A stretch of 64,000 bases of DNA from Nocardioides gansuensis. Its GTDB lineage: Bacteria; Actinomycetota; Actinomycetes; Propionibacteriales; Nocardioidaceae. The position numbers and the translations under genes are program-made. The stretch lies in contig NZ_QDGZ01000001.1 of the NCBI RefSeq assembly GCF_003076135.1, positions 434,001 through 498,000 on the forward strand. The letters run 5' to 3'. Positions 8,806 to 17,855 of this stretch are shown here, piece after piece (within the stretch, counting starts at the first letter, position 1; every line of letters starts with the position of its first letter). The notes below the pieces were generated by a model. It searched no databases, was not told where the DNA came from, and worked only from the letters and a program-made list of their open reading frames with translations.

Positions 8806-9057
8806 GTGGCCCGTTACGTGGTCGATGTCATGCCCAAGCCCGAGATCCTCGACCCCCAGGGCAAGGCCGTCCTCGGTGCCCTGCCCCGGCTGGGCTTCGC
8901 GGGCGTGACCGACGTCCGCCAGGGCAAGCGGTTCGAGCTCGAGATCGAGGGCGACGCCACCGACGAGGCGCTGGCCGAGGTCCAGAAGATGGCCGGGACG
9001 CTGCTGTCCAACCCGGTCATCGAGGACTTCGCGGTCCACGTGGAGTCGCAGGCATGA
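8806..9057 (+). CDS. purS: phosphoribosylformylglycinamidine synthase subunit PurS
   Basis: 83 residues, the normal PurS size. PurS bridges PurQ and PurL in the three-part FGAM synthase complex and helps channel ammonia. Recognisable features are [17 protein letters not shown] near the start and a V-R-Q-G-K-R-F-E-L strand in the middle. The GTG start has GAGGAG seven bases upstream. The last bases overlap purQ (ATGA), so the two subunits are translationally coupled. purL, the third subunit, lies at 11810 behind an unrelated gene. Confidence 0.95.
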   Translation: MARYVVDVMPKPEILDPQGKAVLGALPRLGFAGVTDVRQGKRFELEIEGDATDEALAEVQKMAGTLLSNPVIEDFAVHVESQA

Positions 9058-9722
9058 AGGTCGGGGTCGTCACCTTCCCGGGCTCGCTCGACGACGTCGA
9101 CGCCCAGCGCGCCGTACGCCTCGGCGGCAACGAGGCCGTGGCGCTCTGGCACGGCGACGACGACCTCAAGGGGGTCGACGCGGTCGTCCTCCCCGGCGGC
9201 TTCTCCTACGGCGACTACCTCCGATGCGGCGCCATCAGCCGCTTCGCCCCGGTGATGACCTCGGTGATCGAGGCCGCGGAGCGCGGCATGCCGGTGCTCG
9301 GCATCTGCAACGGCTTCCAGATCCTCTGCGAGTCCCACCTGCTCCCGGGCGCCCTGATCCGCAACGACCACCGCAAGTTCGTCTGCCGCGACCAGCGCCT
9401 GCGCATCGAGAACACCCGCACGCCCTGGACCTCCGCCTACGCCGAGGGCCAGGAGGTCACCATCGTCCTGAAGAACGGTGAGGGCGGGTTCATCGCCGAC
9501 GAGGCCACCCTCGACATGCTCGAGGGCGAGGGCCGCGTCGTCGCGCGCTATCTCGACGACAACCCCAACGGCTCCCTGCGCGACATCGCCGGCATCACCA
9601 ACGCGCGCGGCAACGTCGTCGGCCTGATGCCGCACCCCGAGCACTGCGTCGAGGACCTCACCGGCGCCGGCACCGACGGCCTCGGGTTCTTCACCTCGCT
9701 GGCCGCCGCCGTCCTCGCGTGA
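9054..9722 (+). CDS. purQ: phosphoribosylformylglycinamidine synthase subunit PurQ (glutaminase)
   Basis: 222 residues. A class I glutamine amidotransferase that supplies ammonia to PurL for converting FGAR to FGAM. The nucleophile Cys is in L-G-I-C-N-G-F-Q (about 85), and the catalytic His/Glu pair is in M-P-H-P-E-H (about 195). The N-terminal [10 protein letters not shown] matches the family. It overlaps purS by four bases upstream and the DUF3817 gene downstream (GTGA), so the three form one operon. Confidence 0.96.
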   Translation: MKVGVVTFPGSLDDVDAQRAVRLGGNEAVALWHGDDDLKGVDAVVLPGGFSYGDYLRCGAISRFAPVMTSVIEAAERGMPVLGICNGFQILCESHLLPGALIRNDHRKFVCRDQRLRIENTRTPWTSAYAEGQEVTIVLKNGEGGFIADEATLDMLEGEGRVVARYLDDNPNGSLRDIAGITNARGNVVGLMPHPEHCVEDLTGAGTDGLGFFTSLAAAVLA

Positions 9723-10168
9723 GCCGGCTCAGCCCGCGCCGCGTCTTCGGCACCCTGGCGGTGGCGGAGGCGGTCACCTGGGCCCTGCTGCTGGCCGGGA
9801 TGTGGGTCAAGTACGTCCCCGAGACCACCGAGCTCGGAGTCCGCGTCTTCGGGATGGTGCACGGCGTCGTCTTCATCGCCTACTGCCTCGTCACGGTCGT
9901 CGTCGCCGTCGACCAGCGGTGGTCCTGGTGGCGCGGGCTGCTCGGCCTGGTCGCGGCCGTCCCGCCCTTCGCGACCCTGCTGTTCGAGCGGTACGCCGCG
10001 GCGAGGGGCCTGCTGGACGAGCACTGGCTCTCCCGCCACCACTCCCCGACGGCGCCGCAGCGCGCGGTCTGCTTCCTGCTGCGTCACCACGTGGCCGCGG
10101 TCTTCGGCTACGTCGCCGCCGTCCTCGGTCTGACCGGGGTCGCGCTGCTCCTCGGACCGCCCGCCTGA
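9719..10168 (+). CDS. DUF3817 integral membrane protein
   Basis: 149 residues with three to four membrane segments (about 10-30, 42-62, 70-90, 122-145). The opening [14 protein letters not shown] and the motif [10 protein letters not shown] fit DUF3817, whose role is not known. The GTG overlaps the purQ stop by four bases. Co-translation with a purine gene suggests only shared expression. It is convergent with the DUF1906 gene after a 33-base gap. Confidence 0.85.
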   Translation: MSRLSPRRVFGTLAVAEAVTWALLLAGMWVKYVPETTELGVRVFGMVHGVVFIAYCLVTVVVAVDQRWSWWRGLLGLVAAVPPFATLLFERYAAARGLLDEHWLSRHHSPTAPQRAVCFLLRHHVAAVFGYVAAVLGLTGVALLLGPPA

Positions 10169-10201
10169 GCCTCGGCGTACTCGCTCATGTGACAGCTCGG
10201 A

Positions 10202-11587
10202 TCAGCTGCGGCCCTTGAGCAGCTTCCGCCAGGTCGCGGGGTTGGCGACACCGCTGACCCGGACGCCGACGGCGGCCTGGTAGCGGCGGACCGCCGCCTC
10301 GGTCTTGCCCTCGAAGACGCCCTTGGCCTTGAACCTCCCCGCGCCGGCGGCGTTGAGCGCACGCTGGAGGCGGTAGACCGGGTCGCCCATGGAGCCGACC
10401 TTCGCGACGGGCGCACTGCCCTCGGCGAGCAGCGCGACCCAGTGGGCCCGCTCGAAGGTGCCCGAGGGCGCGAACCCGTGCGCCGTCTGCCAGGCCTGGG
10501 CGGCCGCGACGGTCGCCTCGTCATAGCTGCCGGTCACCTCCCCGGCATACGTGCCGCGCTCCTTCAGCAGGCACTGCAGCGCCTCGACGCGGGTGGCGGG
10601 CGCCGAGCCGGCGGACAGGGCGGGGTACTTCCAGAAGCTCACCTTGAGCCCGCCGCAGTGGGACTCCGGCGGCGCGACGGAGCCGGCGCCGAGGTCGAGG
10701 AAGTTACGGTCGATGTTGATCGTGACGCCGCCCCAGGTCTCGTTGTGCCCGCCCTGGTACTGCTTCACCCGGCCGCCCGGCACCCACCCGTCCGGGCGCA
10801 GGTAGCTCGTCGAGGTGTTGGCGACGCCGTCCCAGCGCGCGACCCAGATCCGGTCGGGCAGCGCGAACTGGCCCGGGCGCTCCACGCGCGCGTCGTCGAG
10901 CATCTTGATGCCCGACCCGGCGCTGGAGTAGACGCCCGCGACGTAGCCGTGCTGGCGGATCCGCTTCGTCCAGGCGCTCAGGAACACCAGGGCCGACTCG
11001 CGGCAGTCGGTGTTCCCGAGGTCGAAGCCCTCGAGGTCATACCAGAGCGTGCTGCCGGGGGTGATGCCGTACGCCGCAGCGTCGGCGGCGTTCTTGTCGG
11101 CCTCCGTGGCGCCCTGGGCTGCGGCGGTGGCGTAGCCGTTGGCCCTGGCCGGGCTGATCTTGAAGTCGTCCTTGTAGCGCGGGAACCGCGGCTGGCAGGA
11201 GGCCTGGGGGCCGAGCGCGATGGGCAGGAGCCGCCAGCCCTTCGCCAGCTGGGTGGAGATCCACTCCGGGCTGAGGTTGGGCTGCACCCGGCAGGCGCGG
11301 GAGTCGCCGGAGATGTAGATGCCGACGGCGAGGAACGGCGACTGCTTGAGCCACTTGTCCATCGCGGCCTGGGTCGGGGCGACGCACTGGTCGAAGCCGT
11401 AGCCGGTGAAGTCGCCCGGCGTCACGACGTTCGCCCGGCGGGCCTCGCTGGTGGACCCCTCGCTGTGGGCCGAGGCGCCCGACCCGACCAGGGTCGCCCC
11501 GGCCAGGGCCAGCGTCGCGACGGCGGCGACCGCGCGTCGTACGCCAGTGCCGCGGACTGCGTCGGATGCGGGGAAGAGGCGGGGCAT
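10202..11587 (-). CDS. secreted DUF1906 glycoside-hydrolase-like protein with peptidoglycan-binding domains
   Basis: 461 residues. A signal peptide (basic start, hydrophobic about 17-35, Ala-rich cleavage near A-S-A-H-S) leads to a DUF1906/Rv2525c-like TIM-barrel domain (about 55-270: G-Y-G-F-D-Q-C at its start, L-W-Y-D-L-E-G-F and K-Q-Y-Q-G-G-H later). Two peptidoglycan-binding domain-1 repeats follow (about 300-375 and 385-460, each with R-V-E-A-L-Q or Y-R-L-Q-R-A and a final W). It probably acts on or binds cell wall. ATG 11587 was chosen for GGAG upstream and the intact signal peptide; a longer frame starting at 11647 is less likely. Confidence 0.85.
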   Translation of the reverse strand: MPRLFPASDAVRGTGVRRAVAAVATLALAGATLVGSGASAHSEGSTSEARRANVVTPGDFTGYGFDQCVAPTQAAMDKWLKQSPFLAVGIYISGDSRACRVQPNLSPEWISTQLAKGWRLLPIALGPQASCQPRFPRYKDDFKISPARANGYATAAAQGATEADKNAADAAAYGITPGSTLWYDLEGFDLGNTDCRESALVFLSAWTKRIRQHGYVAGVYSSAGSGIKMLDDARVERPGQFALPDRIWVARWDGVANTSTSYLRPDGWVPGGRVKQYQGGHNETWGGVTINIDRNFLDLGAGSVAPPESHCGGLKVSFWKYPALSAGSAPATRVEALQCLLKERGTYAGEVTGSYDEATVAAAQAWQTAHGFAPSGTFERAHWVALLAEGSAPVAKVGSMGDPVYRLQRALNAAGAGRFKAKGVFEGKTEAAVRRYQAAVGVRVSGVANPATWRKLLKGRS

Positions 11588-11630
11588 GGTGGCTCCAGGG
11601 AGGGCTGGCCGGGGTGCTGGCCGAAGCACT

Positions 11631-11657
11631 GTAACCACTTCAGTCACACCGGTAACA
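11631..11657. promoter_or_regulatory. direct GTAAC repeat upstream of the DUF1906 gene
   Basis: GTAACC at 11631-11636 and GTAACA at 11652-11657 start exactly 21 bases apart, two helical turns, on the same face upstream of a cell-wall enzyme gene. It looks like a tandem site for a response regulator. The regulator's identity (for example MtrA) is a guess. Confidence 0.35.
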
Positions 11658-11690
11658 GGAGTTCGAGTGAACTACAGACCTGGAATTCGG

Positions 11691-11749
11691 TAGTCCGTGA
11701 CGATCGGACCCTCCGAGCGACCCGCGGAGGGTCCGATCGTCACGGACTA
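11691..11749. repeat. 59-bp palindromic repeat, copy 1
   Basis: Arms of 21 bp: TAGTCCGTGACGA, then TC, then GGACCC on the left; the right arm is its perfect reverse complement. The 17-bp centre (11712-11728) is unique to this copy but can extend the stem by TCCG/CGGA. It lies in a divergent gap, upstream of both the DUF1906 gene and purL, so it does not terminate either one. Confidence 0.9.
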
Positions 11750-11797
11750 CCCCGACGGGGGCGTGGACCGGCCGGCGGGGCGCCCCGGAGCCGCCGG

Positions 11798-11803
11798 TAG
11801 ATT
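11798..11803 (+). promoter_or_regulatory. -10 element TAGATT of purL (leaderless)
   Basis: TAGATT, six bases, then the GTG start of purL; no ribosome site is present. Confidence 0.6.
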
Positions 11804-11809
11804 GGGCCC

Positions 11810-14092
11810 GTGCCCGAGACTGCTGTGCGCCCCCAGCTGGACACCGTTGCCGTCGCCGCAGGCGACCCCGAACGAGAGCAGCCCTGGGCCGACCTCGGGC
11901 TGAAGGTCGACGAGTACGCCCGGATCCGCGAGATCCTCGGGCGCCGCCCGACGTCGAGCGAGCTGGCGATGTACTCGGTGATGTGGAGCGAGCACTGCTC
12001 CTACAAGTCGTCGAAGGTGCACCTCAAGCAGTTCGGCGAGCTGGCCCAGGAGACGCCGCGCGGCAAGATGCTGGCCGGCATCGGCGAGAACGCAGGCGTC
12101 CTGGACATCGGCCAGGGGTACGCCGTGACCTTCAAGGTCGAGAGCCACAACCACCCCAGCTACGTCGAGCCCTACCAGGGGGCCGCGACCGGCGTCGGCG
12201 GCATCGTCCGCGACATCCTCGCGATGGGCGCCCGCCCCGTGGCCGTGATGGACCCGCTGCGCTTTGGCCCGCTGGACGCGCCCGACACCCACCGGGTGCT
12301 GCCCGGGATCGTCGCCGGCGTCGGCGGCTACGGCAACTGTCTCGGCCTGCCCAACATCGGCGGCGAGGCCGGCTTCGACGACACCTACCTCGGCAACCCC
12401 CTGGTCAACGCCCTGTGCATCGGCGTCCTCAAGCACGAGGACCTCCACCTCGCGAAGGCCTCCGGGGTCGGCAACCAGGTGATCCTGTACGGCGCGCGCA
12501 CCGGCGGCGACGGCATCGGCGGCGTCTCGGTGCTGGCGTCGGAGACGTTCGACGCCGACGGCCCGGCCAAGCGGCCCAGCGTGCAGGTCGGCGACCCCTT
12601 CATGGAGAAGCTGCTCATCGAGTGCACGCTCGAGATCTTCGCGGCCGGCCTGGTCGCCGGCATCCAGGACCTCGGCGGCGCCGGCCTGTCGTGCGCGACG
12701 TCCGAGCTCGCCTCGGCCGGCGACGGCGGCATGCACGTCGAGCTCGACCGCGTGCCGCTGCGCGACTCCACGCTCGCTCCGGAGGAGATCCTGATGAGCG
12801 AGTCGCAGGAGCGGATGATGGCCGTCGTCGAGCCCGGTGACGTCGACGGCTTCATGGAGATCTGCCGGAAGTGGGACGTCGAGGCCGTGGTGATCGGTGA
12901 AGTGACCGACACCGGCCGCCTGGAGATCGACTGGCACGGCGAGCGCGTGGTCGATGTGCCCCCGCGCAGCGTCGCCCACGACGGCCCGACCTACCACCGC
13001 CCCTTCGCCCGCCCCGACTGGCAGGACGCCCTGCAGGCGGACCGGGCCGAGGCCCTGGCCCGGCCCGCGTCCGGTGACGAGCTGCGGGAGACCCTGCTCC
13101 GCCTGGTCGCCAGCCCCAACCTGTGCGACAAGTCGTGGATCACCGACCAGTACGACCGCTACGTGCGCGGCAACACCGTGCTCGCCCAGCCGTCCGACTC
13201 CGGCATGATCCGCGTCGACGAGGAGACCAACCTCGGCGTCGCAGTCGCGACCGACTGCAACGGCCGCTACGCCAAGCTCGACCCTTACACCGGCGCCCAG
13301 CTCGCCCTGGCGGAGTCCTACCGCAACGTCGCCACCGGCGGCGCGACCCCGCTGGCCATCTCCGACTGCCTCAACTTCGGCTCGCCGGAGGACCCCGCTG
13401 TCATGTGGCAGTTCGCCGAGGCCTGCCGCGGCCTCAAGGACGCGTGTGCCGAGCTCGGCATCCCGGTGACCGGCGGCAACGTCAGCCTCTACAACCAGAC
13501 CAGCGAGACGGCCATCCTCCCGACGCCCGTCGTGGCGGTGCTCGGCGTGATCGACGACGTCACCCGCCGCACCCCGAGCGCGTTCGTCGCCGAGGGGGAG
13601 CGGGTGTTCCTCCTGGGCGAGACCCGCGAGGAGCTGTCCGGCAGCGAGTGGGCGCACGTCGTCCACGGCCACCTCGGCGGACTGCCTCCCCAGGTCGACC
13701 TGGCAGCCGAGCGCGCGCTCGCGCAGCTGCTCGCCGACGCGTCGCGCGATGCAGTTGTCACCAGCGCGCACGACCTGTCCGACGGTGGACTGGCGCAGGC
13801 CCTGGCGGAGGCCTCCTTCCGCAGCGGGATCGGGGTGTCGGTCTCCGTGGCCGACGTCGCCGACGGCGATGCCTTCGTGGCCCTCTTCTCCGAGTCCGCT
13901 GCGCGAGCCATCGTGACGGTGACCACCGACAACGCCGACGCGCTCGTCGCGCTCGCCCACGAGCACGGCGTGCCGGTCACCCCGATCGGTCGGACCGGCG
14001 GCGACACGATCAGCGTCGAGGGCCAGTTCGAGGTCCCGGTCGCGGAGGCGAAGCAGGCCTGGTCGGCCACGCTGCCGGCCGCGCTGGCCTGA
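11810..14092 (+). CDS. purL: phosphoribosylformylglycinamidine synthase subunit PurL
   Basis: 760 residues, the small-type PurL that works with PurS and PurQ to make FGAM from FGAR with ATP and ammonia. Visible signatures are [15 protein letters not shown] (about 46-60), the ATP-binding [19 protein letters not shown] (about 108-126), and the second AIRS-like half with [11 protein letters not shown]. The GTG start is set by TAGATT six bases upstream. A strong hairpin follows its stop. Confidence 0.97.
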   Translation: MPETAVRPQLDTVAVAAGDPEREQPWADLGLKVDEYARIREILGRRPTSSELAMYSVMWSEHCSYKSSKVHLKQFGELAQETPRGKMLAGIGENAGVLDIGQGYAVTFKVESHNHPSYVEPYQGAATGVGGIVRDILAMGARPVAVMDPLRFGPLDAPDTHRVLPGIVAGVGGYGNCLGLPNIGGEAGFDDTYLGNPLVNALCIGVLKHEDLHLAKASGVGNQVILYGARTGGDGIGGVSVLASETFDADGPAKRPSVQVGDPFMEKLLIECTLEIFAAGLVAGIQDLGGAGLSCATSELASAGDGGMHVELDRVPLRDSTLAPEEILMSESQERMMAVVEPGDVDGFMEICRKWDVEAVVIGEVTDTGRLEIDWHGERVVDVPPRSVAHDGPTYHRPFARPDWQDALQADRAEALARPASGDELRETLLRLVASPNLCDKSWITDQYDRYVRGNTVLAQPSDSGMIRVDEETNLGVAVATDCNGRYAKLDPYTGAQLALAESYRNVATGGATPLAISDCLNFGSPEDPAVMWQFAEACRGLKDACAELGIPVTGGNVSLYNQTSETAILPTPVVAVLGVIDDVTRRTPSAFVAEGERVFLLGETREELSGSEWAHVVHGHLGGLPPQVDLAAERALAQLLADASRDAVVTSAHDLSDGGLAQALAEASFRSGIGVSVSVADVADGDAFVALFSESAARAIVTVTTDNADALVALAHEHGVPVTPIGRTGGDTISVEGQFEVPVAEAKQAWSATLPAALA

Positions 14093-14102
14093 CCACGACG
14101 TA

Positions 14103-14137
14103 CGAAGGCCCCCGCCGGGTCGGCGGGGGGCCCTCGT
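14103..14137. terminator. intrinsic terminator between purL and the M28 peptidase gene
   Basis: ACGAAGGCCCCCGCC, loop GGGTC, then GGCGGGGGGCCCTCGT. The stem has about 13 pairs with one bulge and lies between convergent genes. Confidence 0.8.
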
Positions 14138-14151
14138 CGTGCGGGTGACCG

Positions 14152-15729
14152 TCAGCTGCTGGGCAGCTCGTGGTCGTCGTCGTGCAGGCCGCCACCACCC
14201 GGCGTACCGTCACCATGCACCGCGCCGGAGACCGGCTGCATCAGCGAGCTGAGGTCCTGGGCGTAGGTCAGGACCGCGTGCGCGATCGCGTCGGAGTTGG
14301 CGTCGATTGCGTCCTCGTTGACGTTGCCGATCGTGTCGCAGGCGATGTGGTAGCAGGAGTCGTAGGCCACACCCGCCGTGCCGCCGAACAGCTCGGCCTG
14401 CGAGGCGGTCTTGACGCCCTCGGCCCCGGTGAAGAGGCCTCCGGCGGGGATGCCCCTCTCGATGAACGGTCCGTAGTCGCTGCGACCGCTGAACGGCGTC
14501 TCGGCGGAGGGCATGCCCTGCGACTCGAAGTAGTCGTGGAAGAGCTTCTCGATCTGGCCGGAGCCCTCGGGGCCCTCAGCCGCACCCGGTCCGACCGGGA
14601 ACGCGGAGTTGTCGCCGTCGTAGACGAACAGCGCGTAGTTGGGCGAGCCCACCATGTCGAAGTTCAGGTAGAGCTTCGTCTTGCGCAGCTTCGACGGCTG
14701 GTTCGCCTCCAGGTCGTTGACGTAGTGCCTCGAGCCGAGGAGGCCCAGCTCCTCAGCGCCCCACCATGAGTAGCGGACCCGGTTGGTGGTGCGGACGTTC
14801 GCCATCTGCTCGGCGACCTCGAGCAGGGCGGCCGAGCCGGAGCCGTTGTCGTTGATGCCGGGGCCGGCGACCACGCTGTCGAGGTGGGCTCCTGCGTGGA
14901 CCAGGTGCTCTCGGTCGCCCGCCTGGCTGTCCGCGTGGACGTTCCAGGTGGGCCGGATCTCCGACTCCGTGCTCGCGACGATGTGTGCCGTGGCGCCGGA
15001 GGCGAGGGCCTGGCCGATGGTGAAGCTGGTGCCGAGGGACGGCACGGTCGCGACCGGCGCGCCGAGCGTGCCGACGAAGGGGCCGGTGCGCCCCGCGGTG
15101 CCCTGGTTCATCACGATGACCGCCGAGGCGCCGGCGTGCTGGGCGTTGACCTGCTTGACCCCGAAGGTGCACGTGCCGCGCTGGACGAGCGCGATGTTGC
15201 CGCGGGTGAAGCCGTTGAAGTCAGACTCCTCGCAACCGCTGGTGGACGTGGCCGGGCTGCTCAGGGCGAGGTCCACGGCCTGCACCGGGGCCGTGACGTT
15301 GCCGGACGCCGAGTAGGTCATCAGCCCGAAGTCGGTGCCGTCCTGGTATGCGGTCGGAGTGGGCGACACCTGCTCGAAGGTCGCCGTGGCGAGCTGGCGG
15401 TAGAACGGGAAGTCGAACTGCTGCACCACGGGCTGGTAGCCGGCCGCCCGGAGCTTCCCGACGACGTAGTCGCGGGAGGCGGCGTAGCCGGGCGTGCCGG
15501 AGGCGCGGGTGCCGGCGTGGGCGTCGGCGATGTCCTGGAACGCCTCCATGTGGTCCATCACGCCGGCCGTGGTGACCGCCTCCCGCAGGGAAGCGGAGTC
15601 GGCGGCGGAGTCGGGAGCGGCGCCCACGGCCGTCGGTGAGGCAAGGGTCGCGGTGGCGACCGCGGCAGAGGACACGAACGCCAGGAACACGGCACGGGTG
15701 GGCCGCGACCTGAGTCGGGTGTGCTTCAT
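14152..15729 (-). CDS. secreted M28 family zinc aminopeptidase with PA domain
   Basis: 525 residues. A signal peptide (basic R-x-R-x-R then hydrophobic 14-35, A-x-A near 38) precedes a PA lid domain (about 140-240). The M28 catalytic core has ligands in H-A-G-A-H-L-D-S (His, Asp), I-N-D-N-G-S-G (bridging Asp), W-G-A-E-E-L-G-L (Glu general base), F-D-M-V-G-S (Asp) and D-S-C-Y-H-I (His). It resembles Streptomyces griseus aminopeptidase and probably trims peptides outside the cell. ATG 15729 has AGAGGAGAACC upstream. The tail is Gly/His/Asp-rich. Confidence 0.92.
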   Translation of the reverse strand: MKHTRLRSRPTRAVFLAFVSSAAVATATLASPTAVGAAPDSAADSASLREAVTTAGVMDHMEAFQDIADAHAGTRASGTPGYAASRDYVVGKLRAAGYQPVVQQFDFPFYRQLATATFEQVSPTPTAYQDGTDFGLMTYSASGNVTAPVQAVDLALSSPATSTSGCEESDFNGFTRGNIALVQRGTCTFGVKQVNAQHAGASAVIVMNQGTAGRTGPFVGTLGAPVATVPSLGTSFTIGQALASGATAHIVASTESEIRPTWNVHADSQAGDREHLVHAGAHLDSVVAGPGINDNGSGSAALLEVAEQMANVRTTNRVRYSWWGAEELGLLGSRHYVNDLEANQPSKLRKTKLYLNFDMVGSPNYALFVYDGDNSAFPVGPGAAEGPEGSGQIEKLFHDYFESQGMPSAETPFSGRSDYGPFIERGIPAGGLFTGAEGVKTASQAELFGGTAGVAYDSCYHIACDTIGNVNEDAIDANSDAIAHAVLTYAQDLSSLMQPVSGAVHGDGTPGGGGLHDDDHELPSS

Positions 15730-15874
15730 GGTTCTCCTCTCGGGGATGTGCCCCGGGGATCCCCAGGGCACCGAGCAACCTAGGAGTGACCTGCATCACG
15801 TGCAAGCACCGGTCTGGGCCAGCCGCCACACTGGGGCCCGTGACCCCAATGCCCGACGACTCCTCGCGCGCTCC

Positions 15875-16591
15875 ATGACCGGGCACCTCTCCTATGGCCC
15901 GGATCCCTCCCAGTGGGTCGAGCTGCACCGGCCCGACCGTCCCGGCCGCGGGGTCGTCGCCGTCATCCACGGCGGCTTCTGGAAGGCGGCGTACGACGCG
16001 TCGCTGGGGCAGCCGCTCGCGCTGGACCTGGCCGCGCGCGGCTGGACGGCACTCAACGTCGAATACCGCCGGGTCGGCAACGGCGGCGGCTTCCCGGAGA
16101 CCTTCGACGACGTGGCGGCCGCCCTCGCCCTGCTCCGCGACGAGACCGGTCCGCTCGTCACCCTCGGCCACTCCGCCGGTGGCCACCTTGCGACGTGGGC
16201 GGCCGCGCGCACCCGCTTCGACCGTTGGGCCGGTGGGGCGGAGGTGACCCACGTGGTCTCCCAGGCCGGTGTGCTCGACCTCTCCGCCGCCCATGCCGAC
16301 GCCCTCGGATCCGGGGCGGCCCAGGAGCTCATGGGCGAGGGCCCCGGCCACCCGTCGTACAGCCTCGCCGACCCGACGCGCCACGTCCCGCTCGACGTCC
16401 CCGTCTGGTGCGTCCACGCCCGGGACGACGAAGAGGTGCCGTTCAGCCAGTCGGCCGACTACGTCACGCGCGCCACCGCCGCCGGTGCGCGCGCCGAGCT
16501 CGTCGAGGTGCCCGGGGGCCACTACGGCGTGATCGACACCCGCACCGAGGCCTGGGCCCGGATCGTGGAGATCCTCGACGACATCGCCTGA
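15875..16591 (+). CDS. alpha/beta hydrolase (kynurenine formamidase-like esterase)
   Basis: 238 residues. The oxyanion motif H-G-G-F-W (about 29-33), the nucleophile elbow G-H-S-A-G-G-H (about 98-104), an Asp in C-V-H-A-R-D-D-E (about 188) and a His in P-G-G-H-Y (about 216) complete a Ser-Asp-His triad. H-G-G-x-W places it near bacterial arylformamidases, but no tryptophan-catabolism gene is nearby, so the substrate is open. The ATG is the only in-frame start, has a weak ribosome site and overlaps a 12-codon GTG-initiated frame (15840-15878). Confidence 0.85.
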   Translation: MTGHLSYGPDPSQWVELHRPDRPGRGVVAVIHGGFWKAAYDASLGQPLALDLAARGWTALNVEYRRVGNGGGFPETFDDVAAALALLRDETGPLVTLGHSAGGHLATWAAARTRFDRWAGGAEVTHVVSQAGVLDLSAAHADALGSGAAQELMGEGPGHPSYSLADPTRHVPLDVPVWCVHARDDEEVPFSQSADYVTRATAAGARAELVEVPGGHYGVIDTRTEAWARIVEILDDIA

Positions 16592-16614
16592 GGCGCCACG
16601 ACTACCCTCGGCGC

Positions 16615-16986
16615 ATGCCAGTACGCATGCGCCGAGCCGCCCCAGAGGACGTGGCGAGCGCCCTGGCCGCCGAGCCGCGCACCGACGCGGAGAGGCGCCT
16701 GCTGACCAAGCACTTCCTCGCCGTGCTCACCGAGCGCGCGCCCGGCAACTCCGTGGAGGTGCGCGTCCCGCCGTACGCAGCGGCCCAGGTCGTCCCGGGT
16801 GTGCGGCACACGCGCGGCACTCCGCCGGCGGTGGTGGAGACGGACGCCGACACCTGGATCGCCGTCGCCACCGGGGAGCTCGCGTGGGGCGATGCCCTCG
16901 CCAGCGGCCGAGTCGTCGCGAGCGGGGAGCGCACCGACCTGTCGCCCTTCATGCCGCTCTCCGAGGGTGGACGCGCCGAGGGATAG
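16615..16986 (+). CDS. sterol carrier family protein
   Basis: 123 residues. It matches the small sterol-carrier-like family that, as I recall, sits beside purF/purL in mycobacteria (Rv0807). The region E-V-R-V-P-P-Y-A-A-A-Q-V and the later D-T-W-I-A-V-A-T-G-E-L-A-W-G-D-A-L-A-S-G-R-V form the SCP2-type beta sheet and ligand-pocket helix. Lipid binding is inferred from the fold. Start: ATG six bases after TACCCT, leaderless. A GNAT-like gene follows ten bases after the stop. Confidence 0.8.
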   Translation: MPVRMRRAAPEDVASALAAEPRTDAERRLLTKHFLAVLTERAPGNSVEVRVPPYAAAQVVPGVRHTRGTPPAVVETDADTWIAVATGELAWGDALASGRVVASGERTDLSPFMPLSEGGRAEG

Positions 16987-16995
16987 CCTCCGCCC

Positions 16996-17835
16996 ATGCA
17001 CGTCCGCTCCCTCGGCTTCCGCACCGACCTCGCGCTGCTCACCCTGACCGGCAGCGTGGTCGAGGACCGCGGCACCCACCTGGTGGTCCGCACGCCCGAC
17101 AACCCGACGTACTTCTGGGGCAACTTCCTCCTCCTTGCCGAGCCGCCGTTCGCCGGCGGTGAGCGGGAAGTGGTCGCCGCCTTCCAGACCGAGTTCCCCG
17201 AGGCGTCGCACGTCTCGGTCGGCATCGACCTGATAGGGGACCGGGCAGTGGAGGACGAGGTCGCCCAGCGCTTCGCGGAGGCCGGCCTCGACGTCGACCG
17301 CGCGGTCGTGCTGACCGCGAGCAGCGTGCACCAGCCGCTCCGGTCGCTGCTCGACGTGGACGTCCGGCCGCTGGAGTCCGACGAGGTCTGGCAGCAGCGC
17401 GCCGAGCTCAGCTGTGAGATCGACCCCGGCGTCGACTGCGAGAAGCACATCAGGTTCGCCCTGCGGAAGAACTCCCAGGAGCGCGCGCTCGTCGCCGCCG
17501 GTCACGGCCAGCGGTTCGGCGCCTTCTCCCGGGACGCCGAGCACGACGGCGAGGGCAAGGGCCGCCTGCTCAGCACGGCCGGCATCTTCCGCACGGAGGG
17601 CGGCGTCGCGCGGTTCCAGAGCGTCGAGACCCACCCCGACGCACGGCGACAGGGACTCGCCGCCACCGTCGTCCATGCCGCTGCCCGCCACGCGCTCGAC
17701 CACCTCGGGGCGCAGACCCTGGTGATCGTGGCGGACGAGGCGGAGGACGCCATCCGGATCTATCGGCGGCTCGGCTTCGCCGACACCGAGCGCCAGCTGA
17801 TGCTGGAGCGCCGACCGCCCCACTACCGCGCCTGA
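16996..17835 (+). CDS. GNAT family N-acetyltransferase
   Basis: 279 residues. The C-terminal half (about 150-275) is a GNAT domain with the acetyl-CoA loop V-E-T-H-P-D-A-R-R-Q-G-L-A (about 214-226) and the late A-I-R-I-Y-R-R-L-G-F motif. The N-terminal ~120 residues look like a second, degenerate GNAT-like lobe. Substrate unknown. TAGCCT and six bases precede the ATG, so it has its own leaderless promoter although it follows the sterol-carrier gene closely. Confidence 0.85.
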   Translation: MHVRSLGFRTDLALLTLTGSVVEDRGTHLVVRTPDNPTYFWGNFLLLAEPPFAGGEREVVAAFQTEFPEASHVSVGIDLIGDRAVEDEVAQRFAEAGLDVDRAVVLTASSVHQPLRSLLDVDVRPLESDEVWQQRAELSCEIDPGVDCEKHIRFALRKNSQERALVAAGHGQRFGAFSRDAEHDGEGKGRLLSTAGIFRTEGGVARFQSVETHPDARRQGLAATVVHAAARHALDHLGAQTLVIVADEAEDAIRIYRRLGFADTERQLMLERRPPHYRA

Positions 17836-17855
17836 GCCCTCACTAGGGTGGCTGC

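Noticed and set aside
11747..13966. A 739-residue open frame antisense to purL, and similar long frames antisense to ppk (41129-43414), the acyl-CoA ligase (2955-4541) and purC.
   Set aside because: These are by-products of high GC in the third codon position of strong genes on the other strand; the translations are low-complexity Arg/Ala/Gly/Val and have no motifs.
15840..15878. A 12-codon GTG frame (VTPMPDDSSRAP) overlapping the start of the alpha/beta hydrolase gene by ATGA.
   Set aside because: The upstream CACACT lacks the TA of the -10 motif seen at other leaderless starts, and no ribosome site is present, so translation is unsupported.
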